Assembly (NCBI RefSeq): GCF_963678635.1
Contig: NC_087070.1
Location: forward strand, 29,302,048 to 29,366,047
Direction of reading: 5' to 3'
DNA from: Symsagittifera roscoffensis
Taxonomy: Eukaryota; Xenacoelomorpha; Acoela; Convolutidae
DNA length: 64,000 bases
Below are positions 1-9,449 of this stretch, piece by piece (the stretch's first letter is position 1; every line of letters begins with the position of its first letter). The notes under the pieces were generated by a model. The model was not told the origin of the DNA. It saw nothing but the letters and a program-made list of their open reading frames with translations, and did no database searches. Made by a program: the position numbers and the translations under genes.

Positions 1-2
1 CG

Positions 3-365
3 GAGACTCTGATATACTCTTTGCCAGGAGCCGAACTAAACCAGATGTTAACTCTAGTGGTGGCAATAAAGTCGGAGATGCCCTGTGAGCCTGAGCTGCT
101 ATTGTTTGCAGGAATGAATGATCATCTGCACGCGGCGGGACTTCTTGAGCAGCTAAAGTGCAATGAATCAACACCGAGGAAGATATGGGAAGCCATTCAG
201 ACGTTGTTTGCGGCGATGAATGAGGTGCAAGAGAATGTTGTCTCGAGATTCGGCTCCAAGACGAAGGTGGTGTTCTCTACATCCCCTGGATACGCGAACA
301 TGCCACCCGCCCTACAATTCGTGTACGCGGTCTTGATCCTGATAGCAGAGGGAAACGAATGGTGA
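3..365 (+). CDS. SGNH-like domain segment, copy A, partial at left edge
   Basis: The frame is open to the left edge of the window. The 114 residues counted from position 21 contain AGMND (residues 30-34), which fits block III (GxND) of SGNH/GDSL hydrolases, followed by a helix and the strand-like stretch KVVFSTSPGY. A clear paralogue lies at 20785-21198, where the same place reads AGSND. In SGNH enzymes this block helps form the oxyanion hole; the substrate cannot be guessed. The nucleophile block would lie to the left of the window. The segment is followed at once by the next long frame. The family tie to SGNH rests on the motif and its context only. Because the paralogous block in copy B lies downstream of a retroelement integrase, this is treated as part of an element fossil. 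Confidence 0.55.
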   Translation, partial: ETLIYSLPGAELNQMLTLVVAIKSEMPCEPELLLFAGMNDHLHAAGLLEQLKCNESTPRKIWEAIQTLFAAMNEVQENVVSRFGSKTKVVFSTSPGYANMPPALQFVYAVLILIAEGNEW

Positions 366-1396
366 GTTCTAATGGCAGCCCCCAATCGGGAATTGGAGCC
401 ATCGAACCTGAGGCTCCGCAAGTCAAAGTTGGCAGCGGCATGGGCGGACATATCTCATGCACTGAGGGGTTTTTATGGATTAGTCGACATCCTGATCGTA
501 TTGGCGAGGTGCTCTTGCTAAAGATATCGAACTTTGCCAGGCAACTCAAATTCAGCCCAGTCATCGGGGACGATCACCCGGTGATAAACCAATTGACGGC
601 CAGCTTGTCGTTTCGGAGCATGGAGGTGAAGATCACAGGTTCCACCGGCAAGTCTAGAGGTCCGAGCAACGAGAGAAAAAATGTGGCCGACACGGAAAAA
701 CAATTAGAGTCGATGGCATATCGTCTGACGCAAGAGAATGGCTGGTGGCCATTTTTGACACCAAGGCTGGAGAACGCCACGAATAAGACGAGGGAGGAAG
801 CACCACCCCTCGTGAAACAAGTCTGGAGTTTTCTGGAGAAACAACTGGAGCTGGCCGAAGGAAGAGAGATGACGGTGGCTAGATTTGTCTCGGCAGCCAA
901 TGAAGTGACGATTGGAGGGTTCTGGAGAGAGCACGCAGAGGGTGAGCTGAGGACTAGAAGGGATCATGAGATTCTTAAGTTCTTGAGTCCTTGCTGGGGG
1001 AAAGAATTCATGGCGGAAATGTTCGGCACCAAAGCGACTATCTTTGGAGCCTTCGTGCAGGAGATACTGGGCATGCCCATCAGCCTGCTCTTGGCTTTAT
1101 ATCTGGTCTACCCCAGATACTTGTTCAACATGGGCCCAGCGTACATGTTTAGTCGAGGAGTGGAGACACTTCGGGTTGATGGGTATCTGGCACTAGTGCT
1201 CTTAACCCATGGGGAACTGGTGTCATTTCATCGATTGATGAAATATGGGGAGCCCTTGTCAATGGGGAAGGTACACTCGAGTATCGACACCTATTCCTAC
1301 AAGTGTGCCGCGGGGTTGAAAACGCTGTTAGTGCAATACCTCATGATGCAGAATCGGCACATGACGGGTGAGGAGAAGAACCCAAAATCGAGATAA
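359..1396 (+). CDS. unknown helical protein segment, copy A frame 1
   Basis: A 345-residue frame beginning at ATG 359. I do not recognise a named domain. The middle (about residues 140-215) is rich in Glu, Lys and Leu and looks helical, with aromatic anchors such as GGFWREH. Residues about 230-265 form a hydrophobic stretch (ISLLLALYLVYPRYLF) that could be a membrane segment or a buried helix. Copy B has the same region at about 21250-22070: EAPPLVKQVWSFLEKQ here matches HAPAVIEEIHAYLENL there. The first 60 or so residues look less like coding sequence than the rest, so the true beginning of this segment is uncertain. It sits between the SGNH-like block and the long charged frame, in the same order as in copy B. 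Confidence 0.5.
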   Translation: MVSSNGSPQSGIGAIEPEAPQVKVGSGMGGHISCTEGFLWISRHPDRIGEVLLLKISNFARQLKFSPVIGDDHPVINQLTASLSFRSMEVKITGSTGKSRGPSNERKNVADTEKQLESMAYRLTQENGWWPFLTPRLENATNKTREEAPPLVKQVWSFLEKQLELAEGREMTVARFVSAANEVTIGGFWREHAEGELRTRRDHEILKFLSPCWGKEFMAEMFGTKATIFGAFVQEILGMPISLLLALYLVYPRYLFNMGPAYMFSRGVETLRVDGYLALVLLTHGELVSFHRLMKYGEPLSMGKVHSSIDTYSYKCAAGLKTLLVQYLMMQNRHMTGEEKNPKSR

Positions 1397-1654
1397 GAGT
1401 GGAAGAAGATGAATGGAGGTATGCCTCTGTTGACGGACCTGTGCCTGGCAATGAGGTCGGACCCGATGGGGATAATCCGGGGTCTAGAGGAGGTGGTAAC
1501 CTGCATTTACGGTCCAGCAGTGACGTACGCATTTCCAGATCCCCTGGTGACAACGTATCGTTACTCTGTAACGCACTTGAGTCTTATCAGCTGGATGGGA
1601 CGCACTTGAGTCTTATCCCTGGATGGGACGGCGCTCAATTGGTGTCGGCAAGAG

Positions 1655-3721
1655 GTGCTCAGGGCACAAATGAGCAATACGGTACTCTTTGGAAAAGTGA
1701 AAGATGCCGAGTTGATAGTGTACAACTTCAGGGGACAGCTGCAATGTAGAATGGGAGGCAAATGCGAGGGCCCCATCGAGACATATCCCAAGTTCTGGAA
1801 CTTGAACCCACTGGCAGCAGACGGACGGGAGATCTTGAGGATTCCTGCTTGGAAGGACAGCTTTGCACTGGTTAAGAGGGAGCTGGAGGCCATAATGGAG
1901 AAAGAAATCCTGCCAGCCACCATGCCTGAGTTCCCGATAGTCAGGAGGATGACCTTAGGGATGAACAGTCCCTTAGTAGTTCCATCCATAATTGCGAGGA
2001 TGACAACGGAGGAAATGCAGAAAGACTTCACTGATGGCTGGGACCCCCTGTTCGTCGGCTATACGGCGGCGGTTTATTTCCACAAAAGCGAGGCGAAGAT
2101 AAATTCGTGGACGACGCAAGCAAAAAAGATGAGAGGCTCGCAGCCCCCCGGATATGAGGTGCGAAAGGTCTTGAGAGCTCTTGAGCAGGAGGGACTTGAG
2201 AACATGCTACCAATATGGGATGATGGCAGGATGATCATGATGGAGGGGCATGTTGCATTGGTGGACGACATGAAATTCGCGACACGAAAGTATAGGGCAC
2301 CCTATGGCTTAGAACAGGTGGAAATGAGACAGGAGGGAAAAGAACTGGATGCAGCAGGTCAACTGTATGTGGCCCTGATGGAGTACAAGAGATTGGACCC
2401 GGCGACACCATCACCACTGTCAGTAGATACACCTGGAGACAAGAGGAGTGGACCCGTGGAAGACCGGTTCAAAAGAATTCTCGAGAGAAGAAGAGCTGAG
2501 TCAGAAGAAGAGAGTATGGATGAAACTCTCAGCGAAGCCGGCGAGGACATGGAAGTGGGGAATACGCCTGAACCAAGACCATCAGGGGAGGAGCTCACCA
2601 CTCAAGAGCTGTTGAAAGACTTGAGTGAGGAGAATTGGGCAGATACTGCCACTCCACCTCTGACCCCGTCTCCCCGGAAGAATCTGGAATTGCCATTGGC
2701 GAGCGAGACCTCCATTATGGGGATGATACTCTTGAGTTCGGAGGAAAGGGAAAAGAATACATTCGAAGGAAATAAGGACATGTTCCTGGGGACTCTGGAG
2801 GACGACGCTTGGCAAAAGTTCTTGAAGGAATTCAATCAAGAAGTGGGCAGCAAGACGACGCTGGACAAATTCAAGGATGAACTGTGGGACACAGTCGTGA
2901 AGTTTGGAGAACCGCTTGTGATGGGGACGGGCCTGGATGAGAAGGCGAGAAAGGAGCTGCTGAACAAGCTGATAGAGCTGAGGAATTCACGATCAAAGAC
3001 TAGAGAAGAAAAATGTGAAGACAGCTCTACTCTGAAACAAAAAACTGTAGATAAAATAGTTGATGATATAAAAGGGGACAAGGTTGGGACTAGTAATATG
3101 ATTAAAAGTACTAATATCCTTAAGGCTCGAGCAGGGAAGAGGCAAGAGTTGGAAGGGTTGGAGGTAGACAGAGAGGTCGAATCAGTGATGATGACCACAA
3201 CACCCTCAAGCAGAGATGTGAAGGCTCGCAAGAGGAAGAGAGAAGTAGAGGGATTGAGTAGCCCTTCAGTGGATGCTGTCTCGGAAGGAAACTTGAGAGA
3301 GACGGCGCCCATGGTTTTGGCGCAATGCAAGACGGCGGCATACAAGAGCAACACGGAGCTCAGAAGACCACTCGAAGTAGAGAGGGAAATAGAGGCTTCC
3401 ACCAGTTCGACATCGGAGGAAGACTTCAAGCCCCAGAAGATAAACGTGAAGAGAGGTTCAACGGACGGACAGACATGGGAAGTGGATGTCGGCAAGGAAT
3501 GGGTCTCAAAGGGACACCAGGCTACGGGGAAGCAAGTGACGAGTGATCCACTGGAGAGGAGCAAGACGAGGAACACCTCCCGGCCATGGTGGGTGGCCCT
3601 CGAGACATTAAAGGAAATGGAAGACTGCTTGAAGAAGTTGGACAGTGGAGTAGCTCGCAAACGACGCAATTGGGCCACCCAGCAAAAGGCTGAGGTTAAC
3701 AAGATAGAATGGAGACACTGA
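1655..3721 (+). CDS. unknown charged protein, copy A frame 2
   Basis: A 688-residue frame; position 1655 is GTG and the first ATG is at 1670. The first 200 residues look globular and match copy B at 22247-22999: FRGQLQCRMGG here against NNNFNCRMGS there, and later WNLNPL against WNLLPI, both followed by the conserved RMTLG/RMLLV region. From about residue 260 the protein is low-complexity and highly charged, with acidic tracts (ESEEESMDETLSEAGEDMEV) and basic patches near ARKRKRE and ARKRRN, as in a disordered nuclear or nucleic-acid-binding tail. Function is unknown. Its end overlaps the start of the next frame by 13 bp, so the frames are packed as in a compact element rather than as in spaced host exons. 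Confidence 0.55.
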   Translation: MLRAQMSNTVLFGKVKDAELIVYNFRGQLQCRMGGKCEGPIETYPKFWNLNPLAADGREILRIPAWKDSFALVKRELEAIMEKEILPATMPEFPIVRRMTLGMNSPLVVPSIIARMTTEEMQKDFTDGWDPLFVGYTAAVYFHKSEAKINSWTTQAKKMRGSQPPGYEVRKVLRALEQEGLENMLPIWDDGRMIMMEGHVALVDDMKFATRKYRAPYGLEQVEMRQEGKELDAAGQLYVALMEYKRLDPATPSPLSVDTPGDKRSGPVEDRFKRILERRRAESEEESMDETLSEAGEDMEVGNTPEPRPSGEELTTQELLKDLSEENWADTATPPLTPSPRKNLELPLASETSIMGMILLSSEEREKNTFEGNKDMFLGTLEDDAWQKFLKEFNQEVGSKTTLDKFKDELWDTVVKFGEPLVMGTGLDEKARKELLNKLIELRNSRSKTREEKCEDSSTLKQKTVDKIVDDIKGDKVGTSNMIKSTNILKARAGKRQELEGLEVDREVESVMMTTTPSSRDVKARKRKREVEGLSSPSVDAVSEGNLRETAPMVLAQCKTAAYKSNTELRRPLEVEREIEASTSSTSEEDFKPQKINVKRGSTDGQTWEVDVGKEWVSKGHQATGKQVTSDPLERSKTRNTSRPWWVALETLKEMEDCLKKLDSGVARKRRNWATQQKAEVNKIEWRH

Positions 3722-5247
3722 CCTCGTATGACAGGTTGAAGTTGGGAAGCAAGAAGCTAGAGGTGTATCAAGCACTGATGCAGCACGTGGCCAGGGATAA
3801 TTCAGGCTTGAGCCTGGCTAGGAGGAAGGATGCCACATGTTTCTTGAGATGGATAATGTCAATGATGTCTGATAGCACCATCTTGGCGTGCTACCAAAGA
3901 GCAAGCGGAAGTAGAACCGTGGAAAAGAGAGTCTCAACGATCATATTAAACGTATATCAGAGTACTGGAACAGAAAAGGAAGATGGTTCCAGACTATCCC
4001 TAGAGAACCACAGAAAGCTGGACGAGGTACGGAGGTTTTACAATAAGAAGTTCGAAGAAGAACATGATGTTCACCGTAACCTGGCCTCGCCAGAGCAGTA
4101 CTCGAGACTCAGTGAGAAGGGGGAATACCAATACGTGTCGGGAGTGATGGGGATAGCCTACAACCCCTTCTTAGACTCAGAAACTGGAGGCGCTCACAGG
4201 AACCACGAGGAAGCGGAGCTGCTGAAGTTTTGGACAGAAAAAATAGTGGAAATAGACGCGGTGGAGAAAGAGAGGCCGAGCCTGGGCCTGATTCTTGAGA
4301 AAACACCGGAGGTGGTGAGCATACCGCGCTCGAACAAGAGAGTTGAACTGAACATGGGTGATGGCAATGGCTTGTTGATCACGAACTTGGGAGTGGTATG
4401 GAAGTTACTAAGACCCTCCTGGTGCCCACATCCCCACGCGAGTCTCATCGAGGAGACCACCGAGCGGGTGAGGTTAGCACCAACGGAAGATGAAGATTTG
4501 GCAAAGTTTAGTGTGGTGCACAAACTGATCTTACCTCAGATGAAGGAGTCAGGCGAAAAGACGAACAATCTCGAGTCAGCAAAGAAGATGGAGCCGGGTA
4601 GCTGTCTGGATTCTACGTGTGGGAGTGGAGAGCACACCTGCGATGTACGATCATGTGTCAGGATACTGTCCTTTCAAAAAGAAGATCTGGTTACTTGGTT
4701 TGAAGACATCACGGAAAGGGAGAAAAGTGAAGTACAAATAGTGGCGGAGTGTTACTCGAAAACTACGGTGAACATAGCGACAGCTCTCGGATTCTTCTCG
4801 AGAATGTGTAGTCTGCAGTCACTGGAGAGGCTAGAGTCTGAACACCATTTAGTGACGGCGTTGAGCGTAGAATCATGGCCTGGGGTGTTGCAGGTGACTC
4901 AAAAACATATCCGGAGCTGGAAGGTTGGTCTCGAGGCGGAAATGGGGTTTCCCATGAGCGAAGCTTATGGCCTGCAATTGAACGCAAAATCCCTGATAGG
5001 GTCAATGATGGCCAATTTGTGCGGAAGCCACTACCCACTGCACATGGCGATGGTGGAAGCATCCAGCCAGAGAATATTGGTGGACAAGGCCTTCTCAGTG
5101 CCCAAGTGTGTGAGGTTGGCTCGGGTATCGCATCACTCGCACAAGTTGTTAAGGAAAATCAGAGGGACAGTACCGAAAGAGTTGAGAGATGACTTGAGTG
5201 AAATCTGGAAAGTGAGAACACAAGCAATCACGAGAGACAAAACGTGA
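3709..5247 (+). CDS. unknown protein, copy A frame 3
   Basis: A 512-residue frame starting at ATG 3709. No domain is recognised. It holds a conserved block near residues 140-155 (VMGIAYNPFLDSE) and another near 230 (RPSWCPHP). Copy B carries both at 24595-25214 as VPGIAYNPFVDE and KPSWCPYP. Around residues 295-320 lies a cysteine-rich stretch (CLDSTCGSGEHTCDVRSC) that could bind a metal; this is a guess from spacing. The C-terminal third is Leu/Ser rich and probably helical. It overlaps the preceding frame by 13 bp and meets the next one within 4 bp. Paralogy with copy B shows that a real protein lineage is under the frame. Confidence 0.55.
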   Translation: METLTSYDRLKLGSKKLEVYQALMQHVARDNSGLSLARRKDATCFLRWIMSMMSDSTILACYQRASGSRTVEKRVSTIILNVYQSTGTEKEDGSRLSLENHRKLDEVRRFYNKKFEEEHDVHRNLASPEQYSRLSEKGEYQYVSGVMGIAYNPFLDSETGGAHRNHEEAELLKFWTEKIVEIDAVEKERPSLGLILEKTPEVVSIPRSNKRVELNMGDGNGLLITNLGVVWKLLRPSWCPHPHASLIEETTERVRLAPTEDEDLAKFSVVHKLILPQMKESGEKTNNLESAKKMEPGSCLDSTCGSGEHTCDVRSCVRILSFQKEDLVTWFEDITEREKSEVQIVAECYSKTTVNIATALGFFSRMCSLQSLERLESEHHLVTALSVESWPGVLQVTQKHIRSWKVGLEAEMGFPMSEAYGLQLNAKSLIGSMMANLCGSHYPLHMAMVEASSQRILVDKAFSVPKCVRLARVSHHSHKLLRKIRGTVPKELRDDLSEIWKVRTQAITRDKT

Positions 5248-6167
5248 TCGGAAAACCTGTGGGGGGTGCTCCAAACATGGGAGAGAACGAAACGATGCAT
5301 GAGAAAATGATGGAGCTTGAGCCTCTCTTGGAAGCCTCGGGGGAGCGTAACCTCAGGAGCATTGAGATCACCCATGGAGAATGCCCATGCCACTGTTTGG
5401 CACAAACGGTGTGGTATCCAGATCACAAGAACCTCTGCCTGGTGTGGGATATGGAAGAAATTCGGTCGATCGGATTACCGGATCACAGGCAGAAGGTGAC
5501 GCTCTTAGTAGTGAGTACAATGCTGGCTCTGAGATGGATAGAAGAGAATATAACGAAGTATCGGGAAGCAAAGACGCCAACGGCTGAGTCAATATATGCG
5601 ATAGACTACAGCAGGAGACTCGAGTTGTTTGAGACTGCATGCAAAGTATTCGCCATACCAGGGGAAGTCAGACACGTATGGAGCCGCTTGAGGTACTTTC
5701 CATGGTTTCGAGCGACACTGACGTCTTGGTTATACATGACAACGAAAGATCACATGAGAAAGCATCAAAAGGAGTATCGACAGTTCCAGGCCGAGATTGG
5801 GCCGGAAGCTTTCAAGAGACCCCTGTTAACCCATCGAAATGCGATCACGACAGGATGGAAAAGAGTGGGTAAAATGTCTAGAGACAATACCAAAGCGAGG
5901 GAATCGATACTAGAGGAGGACTTGGCGAAGAACGTGAGCCTGAGCCTGCACAACTCCTTTTGTTTGAACCGGGAATCTAGGGTGAAGGCACTAACCAACC
6001 AGGCAAAGAGGTTGCAGGAGCAAAGGGAATGGATGCAATCCTATGAACAGCTGAAGGCTTGGGAGGAGATCGTGATTTGCTCCGATGATGAAGAAGAACT
6101 GTTGAAACAGTTTGCCGTATCTAGTACCTCAGGGTACGGCACCTCCAAGGCGAAGAGTGCGAAATGA
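5244..6167 (+). CDS. unknown protein, copy A frame 4
   Basis: A 307-residue frame; 5244 is GTG and the first ATG is at 5277. A conserved block near residues 45-105 includes CHCLAQT and LLVVSTMLALRW, also found in copy B at 26065-26530 (CHCLAQT, LVVSAIMAVR), where that block is present twice. The C-terminus is acidic then Ser/Gly rich (CSDDEEEL, then TSGYGTSKAKS). The CPCHC cluster could bind metal. No family is recognised. It is the last long frame of copy A; only non-coding DNA follows. Confidence 0.55.
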   Translation: MIGKPVGGAPNMGENETMHEKMMELEPLLEASGERNLRSIEITHGECPCHCLAQTVWYPDHKNLCLVWDMEEIRSIGLPDHRQKVTLLVVSTMLALRWIEENITKYREAKTPTAESIYAIDYSRRLELFETACKVFAIPGEVRHVWSRLRYFPWFRATLTSWLYMTTKDHMRKHQKEYRQFQAEIGPEAFKRPLLTHRNAITTGWKRVGKMSRDNTKARESILEEDLAKNVSLSLHNSFCLNRESRVKALTNQAKRLQEQREWMQSYEQLKAWEEIVICSDDEEELLKQFAVSSTSGYGTSKAKSAK

Positions 6168-7503
6168 GCGGATGGTTCAAAGAGATCTTGAGTCTTGAGA
6201 GGGAAGGGGGCTTGAGTGTGAATCTGGATGAAACCTGGGTTCACGAAAAAGAAATTTTAACGAATCAGATATTGTTATTAATATGTTATAATTACTATAT
6301 AAATCAAAATGCTGCATGACAATTTCCTGATTGAATGGGACAAAAGAAATTTTAAATAATTGGCTTGAAAAGCGAGAATTCAAGGGTGCAGGTGTGTGCA
6401 AATTTTGATTGCTGTTTAGCGATAGTGTGAAAATTTTACATGGCCGTGAATTTTGGGGTGTAGATAAGCTTAAGTCTGCTGCAAACTTCTGTAAATGACC
6501 ACTGGCACTGTACCTTGAGCAACACTCGGTTTTCTGGGACTCACTGGCAGACGACAGCATGCGATGAGGACATCGATCTTGAGTCCGGGGAGTATGTGCC
6601 AGTCGGTCATATTTGAAGGTTTGACCTTGAGAAAAACAAGAACGCTTAATTTTGGAGTGAAATTTGATTTTTCAAAAATTCGAATGGAGCCTGTCATGCA
6701 CGATTTTCTTGCGATAACTGAAAACCGAAAAAGAGAAATCAGAACGATCGAGTAACAATCGCGGGAAAGTTGCCAGACAAAGCAGTAGGAAATTGCCGTC
6801 ACAATAAAACTAGAGTAGAGCTGTCCTATCTGAAACAGAAGGAAGCGTATTCCCGAGAATTGGACTATTATCACTCGACTGGATTATCATTCAAACTGGA
6901 CTAGAGTGAACCTTCGATGGAAAGGTGGACAGCTTGAGTGTCCCAATGGTTCACTAGAAACCATACTCTAGAGTTCAAACTTGGTCCTGTTGTTGAAACT
7001 GATAAACATTAAACTCATTTAGTTACATTATTTAATTCTCGAGTTGATTACCGACTTAATTACTCCCAGTTCTTGAGCGTGCTACGATGTGAGTACTCAA
7101 TTTAAATTCCTAGAGTGTGTTTTATGATTGTTATGTTGAGGTAAGGCGAGTTTTAGGTTGATCCATCTGAAATGGATCAAAGTTCCACTGTCTGATAAAA
7201 AGTAACTTAACGGATTGTTCTGACCCGGTTTTTAACGGCGTTCATGTATTTTGGGTATCTAGAGACCTAAGTATGGGGACGTTCTTTTGTCTAGCGTGGG
7301 GGGATATTTTGGTAGTAGCTTTTAAGCTGTAACGGGTCGTAGTCTCATGTCACAAGCGAACCGAATTGGCTCCGACTGATTTGAGGTAGAAGAACACAAG
7401 AGATAGTGTCCCTGACTCTTGAGCCAATGGTTATAGCGCCTATTTTTCTTAAGCCTCATGTGTGACTACAGTAGACGAATGTTACACTATTTGGTTATTT
7501 ACG
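6168..7503 (+). other. non-coding 3' region of copy A, CTTGAG-rich
   Basis: No supported coding sequence. The stretch keeps the striking excess of the hexamer CTTGAG on this strand, about nine occurrences in 1.3 kb. It reads like the 3' untranslated part or terminal repeat of the copy A element, but I could not find a matching upstream repeat in the window that would prove an LTR. Confidence 0.4.
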
Positions 7504-7662
7504 CATGTAAACGAATGCTGATCCAAAGTCGTTTGTCTGAAGGCCTAAAATTGGTACCATAGTACTTAGACCTTAACAGACCAGAAATACAACTGGCTAG
7601 GTCAAGACAGTTAAAAACGAGTGGAATTAAGGTAACTAAGGTCAGCCAGTCGTCAAAGGGTG
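7504..7662 (+). repeat. 160-bp tract shared with 28427-28592
   Basis: The stretch that includes CCAGTCGTCAA matches 28427-28592 at roughly 80% by eye, in the same orientation. Each copy lies downstream of one copy of the SGNH-family element. It may be the end of the element or an unrelated dispersed repeat that both loci carry. Confidence 0.6.
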
Positions 7663-8348
7663 TGTGTTCTTCGCTTTGTGTGTTCTTCGAGTATTTGAGC
7701 ACATTAATGATAATTTTGCTGCTCACCGGAGGGCAGAGTGGCAAGCTAGCTGACGTGTTCCAGCCGCAATAGGGGAAAACAGAGATAAAAATCACAAGGA
7801 CTCGTGGGTATCGTTAGTACACTTTTAGTATGGTTCGGGAACTCTTTCAAAAATTTTTAGAATTGGCTCGGTCCGATTGTACCTTCCATCGACTTTGAAC
7901 TTGCGAACTAAGTGTCTCAAATCTGGTATTTTTTAAAAAGGAGGGTTTAGTGATATCAATTACTACGAATAGGTTACAACCCGAACTATATGTTACCTAT
8001 CTCGTATTTAGACAAAAAAAGTACCCTATTTTTGTCGAAATTTACCGATTTTCGACTAAACGGTTATCCCCATGTTTTGGACATTCGATCTTTTAAGAAC
8101 GATAAAAAGCTTCTGCGCAGTGAGCTACTGTGCAGTTCAACCACCCTAACAAAAAAAAACCGCGCGGAAAAAGACCCAACAGAAGTTGACGAAATTAAAT
8201 TTTTCATCATTTTTTTCCGTAATTTTCGGAGTTTTGTCGATACGTTTGAGGATTGAAATTTTGAATTTTTAGAGGTAAAGCGATAAAAACATTGTGCTAG
8301 GAACTTGCTATCATAAAGAGTTAAGTTACAAGAACATTTTTTGATTAA
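7663..8348. other. AT-rich spacer, no gene seen
   Basis: Homopolymer-rich DNA with short chance frames on both strands. None has a recognisable motif or a paralogue in the window. Confidence 0.5.
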
Positions 8349-8428
8349 CCGTCCGAGTAGCTCAGTTGATAGAGATGGACTCTTACAGATCGGAAAAGGA
8401 AAGAATCGGAAGGTCCAGTTTTTTTTTT
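8349..8428 (+). pseudogene. tRNA-Lys(CUU)-like pseudogene or SINE head
   Basis: The stretch 8358-8368 reads TAGCTCAGTTG, an exact match to the pol III A box of many tRNAs. It is followed by GATAGAGATGGACTCTTAC, which closely resembles the D arm and anticodon arm of a nematode-type tRNA-Lys with anticodon CTT. The 3' half is not a good T arm: the B box is hard to find and the stems do not all pair. A run of about ten T residues follows directly at 8419-8428, as a pol III terminator would. It is best called a decayed tRNA gene or the head of a tRNA-derived SINE. Confidence 0.55.
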
Positions 8429-8859
8429 GCAACAATCCAGTACTGTACAGGGCCACTGCGCTCGTTTCAAGTATCTTTAAGCATTTTTAGCAAGAATTGC
8501 GAAAAAACCTCTGAGAACCTATATAGGTAGCGAAAAAAGGCCATTGTAAACGCGTTTTTTTTATTTCTCAAAAACTAGCAAACCGATCGGAATAACTTTG
8601 GTACATGAGGTCGACGTTTTCGACCAATTGTCTGGTCCGCAAACGTTTTTGGGTTGATTATATTGGTATAGAAAATTTTATTACAATTTACAGTTCCGAG
8701 GGTCCAAATCTTACGCAACCCTCCGAGTGACAGAAATTTTTATGAAACTCCATTCTTATCTTATAAGGTGGGTTGACGGGTTCAACTAACCTCGTCTTAA
8801 GTAATTTAAACTGCAATTGGAGGTTTTTCAGCGGCGAAAACACTTGCGATTTTTGGGGA
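8429..8859. other. spacer, no gene seen
   Basis: Non-coding, AT-rich, without recognisable repeats or sites. Confidence 0.45.
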
Positions 8860-9300
8860 ACTCTCCGAGGTAACCCTCCGGAGTCATTTAAGCCCCATAA
8901 TAACCCTCGTTAATGAAAACGTTTTGCAGAACCCCTCCGAAAAAATTTGAGTGAATTCCAAGAGTAAATTTAGCCTATTTTGACTCGTTTTGACACTAGC
9001 CGGACACTCTTTTGAGGCAAAAAGCTGAACAATTCGTGAAGTTAAAATTTCAGGGAACCCTCCGAGGTAACCCTCCGGAGTGTACTAAGCCTTTAAAGAC
9101 CATCCTTAGTGATTTTTGAAGGACCCTCCGAAGTAGCTTAGAAGCTTTAGGTACCCTGTGAAATAACCCTCCGAAGTAAGTTGAACGTTTTGAGTACCCT
9201 CCAAAATAACCCTACGAGGTGACTTAAGCTCCTTAACAACCCTCCTTTCTGAAGTTCAGAGGGACCCTCCGAGGCACTTGTGATACCTTAAGTACTAAAA
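8860..9300. repeat. degenerate CCCTCCGAG repeat field
   Basis: The core ACCCTCCGAGGTAACCC and its variants recur about a dozen times at irregular 25-70 bp spacing, often as close pairs separated by GGTAA. The last members fall at the left border of the 1.58-kb array and recur at each unit boundary there. No coding sequence. Confidence 0.6.
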
Positions 9301-9449
9301 TTGAAATAGAAGGTCACTTATCTATGGGGTGTGTGTAGCAGTAAATAAACCAGTTGACCTGGATCAACTTTGGATTCTAGATCAAGTTTGTCAAAAGTAC
9401 CCGGACCAATTTTTTTCTCAATGATTATATTGGTTGTGTGGTTACCTTG

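Noticed and set aside
7990-8256. 88-codon plus-strand frame before the tRNA-like sequence
   Set aside because: AT-rich composition, opposite-strand frame of similar length, no motif.
6168-9221. LTR pair around copy A
   Set aside because: Only one side is in the window and no direct repeat of it was found upstream; only the 160-bp tract shared with the other locus could be supported.
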